Shown piece by piece: positions 60,286 to 64,000 of a DNA stretch of 64,000 bases. The stretch is taken from assembly GCA_964454335.1 (NCBI GenBank), contig CAYVVT010000005.1:1-64000 (forward strand), read 5' to 3'. The stretch comes from CAYVVT01 sp964454335. GTDB lineage: Bacteria; Fidelibacterota; UBA8477; JABMPR01. A model generated the notes under the pieces. That model was not told where the DNA came from, ran no database searches, and was given only the letters and a program-made list of their open reading frames with translations. Positions within the stretch are counted from its first letter, which is position 1. The number at the start of each line of letters is the position of its first letter. A program made the translations under genes and the position numbers.

Positions 60286-60307
60286 CTAACACCTAACTCC
60301 CAACCCC
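60286..60307 (-). repeat. Right inverted repeat flanking the aminotransferase gene
   Basis: On the minus strand this reads GGGGTTGGGAGTTAGGTGTTAG, 20 of 22 identical to 58641-58662. Just after it, AAAGCCCTA (60316-60324) and TAGGGCCTTT (60342-60351) form a stem downstream of ftsZ with no strong T-run. Confidence 0.6.
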
Positions 60308-60395
60308 CAACGCACAAAGCCCTACACCCCGGAGTGGGATATAGGGCCTTTGTCGCGTGTATGTTGCTTGTCAGAAAACGGAGGGAGCGTTTCCT

Positions 60396-61712
60396 CTACA
60401 GTGCGTTATCATCCTGACGGCGGATGAAGGTAGGAACGGAGAGATCATCGCTGAAATGGATGATGACGTCATCGTCGTCCGCCTTCTCCTCGAAGGACTT
60501 TTTTCGCAAGTAGGCAGGTTCATCAAGATCATTGTCCTCGATGATGGGTTCATCCAGATCGATCTCTTCCTGCTCCGTTTTTCGCAAATATGCAGGTGTT
60601 TCCAGATCTTCCTGCGGTTCTGCAGGTTCCTGGATCTTGGGTGGTACCGGTGTCACCGGAGTGGCTGGTATGGGTGCGGGATCCTTGGCAACAGCCGGCG
60701 CAGGTCTGCGGACCTCCTCACGCTCGTCCTCCTTGGCGAATGAGATCTCTTTTTCCTGCCCGAAACCGGTGGCAATGACGGTCACCCGCATCTGGTCACC
60801 AAGTTCGGGATCAATAACTGCGCCAAAGATGATATTGGCCTGTTCGCCCACTTCTTCGAAGATCAGGTTGGTCGCTTCATCCACCTCAGCCAGGGACATC
60901 TCCTCACCACCGGTGATATTCACCAGCAAGCCCTGAGCGCCCTTGATATTGGTCTCTTCCAGGAGAGGTGAAGCAATGGCGGACTGCGCCGCCATGACGG
61001 CGCGTTCCTCGCCGGATGCAACGCCAGTACCCATGATTGCATCACCCATACCCTGCATGACCGTTTTCACGTCTGCGAAGTCAAGGTTGATCAGACCATG
61101 GACATTGATCAGATCGGAGATCCCGCGGGTGGCCTGGTGAAGTACCGAATCCGCTTCCAGGAAAGCCTCGATCATGGACGTGGTCTTCTCCACAATATCC
61201 AGCAATCGCTGATTGGGGATGATGATCAGTGTGTCGACAAACTCCCGCAGCAATTCGCAGCCGGAAAGACCACGTTTCGCACGTCTGGGACCTTCAAAGC
61301 GGAAGGGGGTAGTGACGATACCAATGGTGAGCGCACCCAGTTCGCGGGCGATCCGGGCTACCACCGGGGCAGCACCGGTTCCGGTACCACCGCCCATTCC
61401 GGCGGTGATGAAGACCATGTCTGAGCCGTCCAGAGCTGCGCTGATGGCCTGGGCATCTTCCTCGGCAGCGGCTTCGCCCACGTCGATCTGGGCGCCGGCA
61501 CCGAGTCCTTTGGTGATCTGTTTGCCGATCTGGATCTTCACATCGGCCATACTGTGATCGAGGGCCTGGGCATCGGTATTCACAGAGATGAACTCCACAC
61601 CGGTCAACTGCGCATTCACCATCCGGTCAATGGCATTGCTGCCGGCACCGCCGACACCAATGACGCGTATTCGAGCCTTCTGTTCCTTCAGGCTATCAAA
61701 TTCAAACAACAT
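60396..61712 (-). CDS. ftsZ: Cell division GTPase FtsZ with triplicated C-terminal peptide motif
   Basis: A 438-aa tubulin-like protein forming the division ring. GVGGAGSNAIDRM (19-31), the GTP loop GGGTGTG (107-113), and the synergy loop NLDFADVKTVM are intact. The globular domain ends near 320, followed by a Pro/Ala-rich linker. The tail has three similar peptides: DLETPAYLRK (369-378), DLDEPAYLRK (395-404) and DLSVPTFIRRQ (423-433). The last is the normal conserved C-terminal peptide that binds FtsA. GGAGGG lies 7 nt before the ATG. Last gene of the murC-ftsQ-ftsA-ftsZ run. Confidence 0.97.
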   Translation of the reverse strand: MLFEFDSLKEQKARIRVIGVGGAGSNAIDRMVNAQLTGVEFISVNTDAQALDHSMADVKIQIGKQITKGLGAGAQIDVGEAAAEEDAQAISAALDGSDMVFITAGMGGGTGTGAAPVVARIARELGALTIGIVTTPFRFEGPRRAKRGLSGCELLREFVDTLIIIPNQRLLDIVEKTTSMIEAFLEADSVLHQATRGISDLINVHGLINLDFADVKTVMQGMGDAIMGTGVASGEERAVMAAQSAIASPLLEETNIKGAQGLLVNITGGEEMSLAEVDEATNLIFEEVGEQANIIFGAVIDPELGDQMRVTVIATGFGQEKEISFAKEDEREEVRRPAPAVAKDPAPIPATPVTPVPPKIQEPAEPQEDLETPAYLRKTEQEEIDLDEPIIEDNDLDEPAYLRKKSFEEKADDDDVIIHFSDDLSVPTFIRRQDDNAL

Positions 61713-61745
61713 AACTGAACCCTCCGTTTTGAATATACATTCGAA

Positions 61746-62996
61746 TTAGAAGTTCTCCTTGAAGAAGGACCTTATCCTGTCAAACAGCCCTGAAATGTTA
61801 CCAGAGTCAAAGCTCTGCAGCTGCTTGTCAGCATACTTGCTTGCATAGGCGACCAATCCAGCCGCCGTAGCAAATTCGGGACGATCCACCCGTTCGGTGA
61901 CATCCACGAATCCTTGTGGCTTCCCGATCCGTACCGGGGCCTTGAATATTTGTCGTGCAAGCGGCAGTAGACCGCGCATGGAAGCACCTCCACCGGTGAA
62001 AACGAATCCAGCCTCCACCTCTTTCTGTACTCCGTGTTCCCGCAGACCGGATCTCACCATATGCAGGATCTCCTCGACCCTCGCTTCGATATACATGGCC
62101 AATTCGGCTTCATTCAGATTGCGGTCCGGTTGTCCCCCGACGCCCCGCACGGGAAAGACGTCTTCGACATCTGCCTCGCTGGTATCACAGGTTCCATGAT
62201 CCAGCTTGAGCTCTTCCGCCTGGTCCTCGGTGATCTTGAGGATCTTGCTGATATCGTTGGTCACATGACCGGCACCTACTGGCACACTCTGGGAGTGCAG
62301 GACGGTGTTGTTCTTCATGACGACGAGATCAGTGGAGCCAGCGCCGATATCCACCAGGGCCACACCGATCTGACGTTCTTCATCGGTGAGGATTATCTGG
62401 GATGCAGCCATGGGCTCCAGGATGATCTCCCGTACCCGGCAGCGTGCGCGTTTGATGGCATTCATAAGATTATTGGTATTCTTGAGTGTACTCGTGACCA
62501 GGTGGATCTGGGCCTCAAGCTTACGCCCGCTCATCCCAACCGGATTGCGGATACCACCCTGATCGTCCACCCGATATTTCTGGGGGATGACGTGAATGAT
62601 TTGCCAGCCCTTGGGTAAACCCAGAGCCTTGGCGGATTCCAGTACCTGCTCCACATCCGCTTCAGTGATCTCTTTTTCACTCTCTGTGCTGCGTTTATTG
62701 GTGTCGGTTATGCCTATGACACCAGTACAGTTCATACTGACAAAATGCTCGCCGGCCAGACCCACATGGACATCCTGTACCCGTACCGAAGCGACTTCTT
62801 CCGCCTTCTCAACGGCATTGACGATTGCTTCTGCTGTGGCTTCGATGTCAACCAATGTGCCACCCTTGAAGCCCCTGCAAGGAGCTTCACCCACACCGAT
62901 GATCTTCAGTTTTCCTTCTTCAGTAGGTTCGGAGATCACCACCCGTACAGCCGCGGTGCCGATATCCAGACCTACCTGGAATCCTCGCATGCTCAT
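61746..62996 (-). CDS. ftsA: Cell division actin-like protein FtsA
   Basis: A 416-aa actin-family ATPase tethering FtsZ to the membrane. QVGLDIGTAAVRVVISE at the N terminus, ALVDIGAGSTDLVVM near residue 210 and VFTGGGASMRGLLPLA are the phosphate and nucleotide motifs. The SHS2/1C domain follows the first. The C-terminal GLFDRIRSFFKENF is the amphipathic membrane helix. It overlaps ftsQ by 4 nt and lies 33 nt before ftsZ. Confidence 0.95.
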   Translation of the reverse strand: MSMRGFQVGLDIGTAAVRVVISEPTEEGKLKIIGVGEAPCRGFKGGTLVDIEATAEAIVNAVEKAEEVASVRVQDVHVGLAGEHFVSMNCTGVIGITDTNKRSTESEKEITEADVEQVLESAKALGLPKGWQIIHVIPQKYRVDDQGGIRNPVGMSGRKLEAQIHLVTSTLKNTNNLMNAIKRARCRVREIILEPMAASQIILTDEERQIGVALVDIGAGSTDLVVMKNNTVLHSQSVPVGAGHVTNDISKILKITEDQAEELKLDHGTCDTSEADVEDVFPVRGVGGQPDRNLNEAELAMYIEARVEEILHMVRSGLREHGVQKEVEAGFVFTGGGASMRGLLPLARQIFKAPVRIGKPQGFVDVTERVDRPEFATAAGLVAYASKYADKQLQSFDSGNISGLFDRIRSFFKENF

Positions 62997-63772
62997 CTCA
63001 GTTCTCGCTCCTTGACGATGATTTGGTTTGCAAATCGCAGATCGATGTATTCATAGGCATCGATGACCTGGTCGTTCTTATCACCCTGGAGAAAGGCCGA
63101 AAGGATATGGACAGCTTCCCTGGCATTCTCCCATTCCCCCATGAGTACCGGCGTGCTGTTCACTGCACTGATCAGTTTTATGCCCTGCTCAGGTTTAAAG
63201 GAGACCTCCGAGATATCGAGATATATGCCCGGATGATGCTCCCGGATCTCTCCCAGATACTTCACCAGCATGGCCACCCTGTCCGATTCGAGGCGTTCAC
63301 CGATCTTTGCTGCGGCGAATTCGCCATCCAATTGGGTGATGATGGGCAGGTTGTAGAGCATACCATTATCGGGCAGGGGCAGGAGTGTTCCCTGGGTATC
63401 AACGGTGAGGACGCGGCCCATCTGGATGTAGGCAATGGGGACCAGTTCCCGGATGTAGATATCGAGTTCATCAGGATAATTGCGTGTGACCTTGGCGCTC
63501 CGGACCAGAGGATACTCTATGAAACGGTCCCTGATCTCGCTGAGGTCGACCTCATTGAGACGCTGGCCATAATATTTTTCAAGCATATCGGTGAGCCGAT
63601 CATGGCTCATGATGCGGTGGCCGTAGACATTTATCCGGGCCAACTCATGCTCATTGATGTAATTGCCGTAACTTTCACTGAGCAATCCCAATGATCCGAC
63701 AACCGCAATCAGTACAGCTGAGAAGATCCAGGAACGGACTGGAAGACGAGTGTCGAGTTTCCGCTTGCTCAT
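62993..63772 (-). CDS. ftsQ: Cell division protein FtsQ
   Basis: A 259-aa single-pass membrane protein. A short basic cytoplasmic part (SKRKLDTRLPVRS) precedes one helix (IFSAVLIAVVGSLGLL). The POTRA domain (RINVYGHRIMSHDRLTDML ... YPLVRSAKVTRNYPDELDIYIRELVP) and beta domain follow. It connects periplasmic synthesis enzymes to the ring. The start overlaps the murC stop by ATGA, and the ftsA start overlaps its stop, so translation is coupled. Confidence 0.92.
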   Translation of the reverse strand: MSKRKLDTRLPVRSWIFSAVLIAVVGSLGLLSESYGNYINEHELARINVYGHRIMSHDRLTDMLEKYYGQRLNEVDLSEIRDRFIEYPLVRSAKVTRNYPDELDIYIRELVPIAYIQMGRVLTVDTQGTLLPLPDNGMLYNLPIITQLDGEFAAAKIGERLESDRVAMLVKYLGEIREHHPGIYLDISEVSFKPEQGIKLISAVNSTPVLMGEWENAREAVHILSAFLQGDKNDQVIDAYEYIDLRFANQIIVKERELR

Positions 63773-64000
63773 TTGACCAGCTCCATGTCAAGAATCTGAT
63801 CGTGGAGCTTCCAGATGTCACCGGCACCCATGGTGATCAGCATATCTCCAGGCTGCATCAGGGATGAGAGTTCGGCCGGTATCTGCTCCATTTCTTCGAT
63901 ATAATGAGGTTCCTGCCAGCCAGCCCGCAGGGCCTCATCGACGATAAGCTGGCTGGTAACACCTTCGATGGGCTCCTCGCGTGCAGGATAGATCCCTGCG
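63769..64000 (-). CDS. murC: UDP-N-acetylmuramate-L-alanine ligase, C-terminal part (runs off window)
   Basis: The last about 76 residues of MurC on the minus strand, cut by the window end. IYPAREEPIEGV is the family's C-terminal signature, followed by LRAGWQEPHYIEEMEQIP and GDMLITMGAGDIWKLHDQIL, ending LVK with a TGA that overlaps the ftsQ ATG. It adds L-alanine to UDP-MurNAc. Its place directly before ftsQ is the normal division-cluster order. Confidence 0.92.
   Translation of the reverse strand, partial: AGIYPAREEPIEGVTSQLIVDEALRAGWQEPHYIEEMEQIPAELSSLMQPGDMLITMGAGDIWKLHDQILDMELVK

Noticed and set aside
1..64000. CRISPR arrays, rRNA genes, prophage or transposase genes
   Set aside because: No regularly spaced repeats, no rRNA-like sequence, and no integrase, transposase or capsid-like protein seen on either strand.

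Overview
The window (about 52% G+C by eye) comes from a bacterium with an outer membrane: it has signal-peptide and lipobox proteins, a secretin, and a beta-barrel-like protein. Gene content and protein style suggest an uncultured lineage of the Fibrobacteres-Chlorobi-Bacteroidetes superphylum, possibly Neomarinimicrobiota-like. That placement is inference only. Coding density is high, with many ATGA/TGATG overlaps, and GTG/TTG starts are common.

Layout. (1) 1-1741: 3' end of tRNA-Ala(GGC) with its terminator, then two minus-strand envelope genes (a lipoprotein and a CsgG/LpoB-like protein with a barrel-like tail). (2) 2007-6613: pyrimidine operon pyrD-pyrK-pyrEF-pyrB-pyrI behind a leader with a terminator-like hairpin; pyrEF is an OPRT-ODC fusion in the eukaryotic UMP synthase order. 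(3) 6818-18125: purine operon purE-purC(divergent)-purS-Q-L-F-M-N-H-D plus a Dabb-fold gene, making IMP; no purK is seen. (4) 22682-18164 on the minus strand: guaB-yjbQ-purA-purB, which splits IMP toward GMP and AMP and converges on the purine operon. (5) 22936-36223: a mixed block with hemW, an RqcH/NFACT protein, a CheW remnant, a multi-PAS histidine kinase, NlpC/P60 peptidase, SbcD-like phosphoesterase (no recognisable start codon), half-length UvrC-like nuclease, conserved unknowns, an MFS transporter and an ABC-F ATPase. (6) 42153-36370 on the minus strand: amidase, pepA, plsX and two small envelope proteins. (7) 42308-42977: tRNA-Ala(CGC) followed by a tandem 405-nt unit with a small GIY-YIG nuclease gene between near-identical hairpin-bearing repeats, the most element-like feature here. 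(8) 43597-58636: type IV pilus operon (pilin, pilT, two pseudopilins, a PilX-like protein, pilM-N-O-P-like-Q, a large Ig-repeat lipoprotein, pilB, pilC, pilD) with a long structured leader. (9) 58796-60130: an ornithine-aminotransferase-like gene with altered active-site motifs, a sigma-54-like promoter and flanking inverted repeats. (10) 64000-60396 on the minus strand: the division cluster murC(partial)-ftsQ-ftsA-ftsZ.

Together the first 22.7 kb encode most of de novo purine and pyrimidine nucleotide synthesis (carAB, pyrC, purK and guaA are not in the window). The last 20 kb encode a pilus machine and the divisome core. No CRISPR array, rRNA, phage region or conventional insertion sequence was seen.
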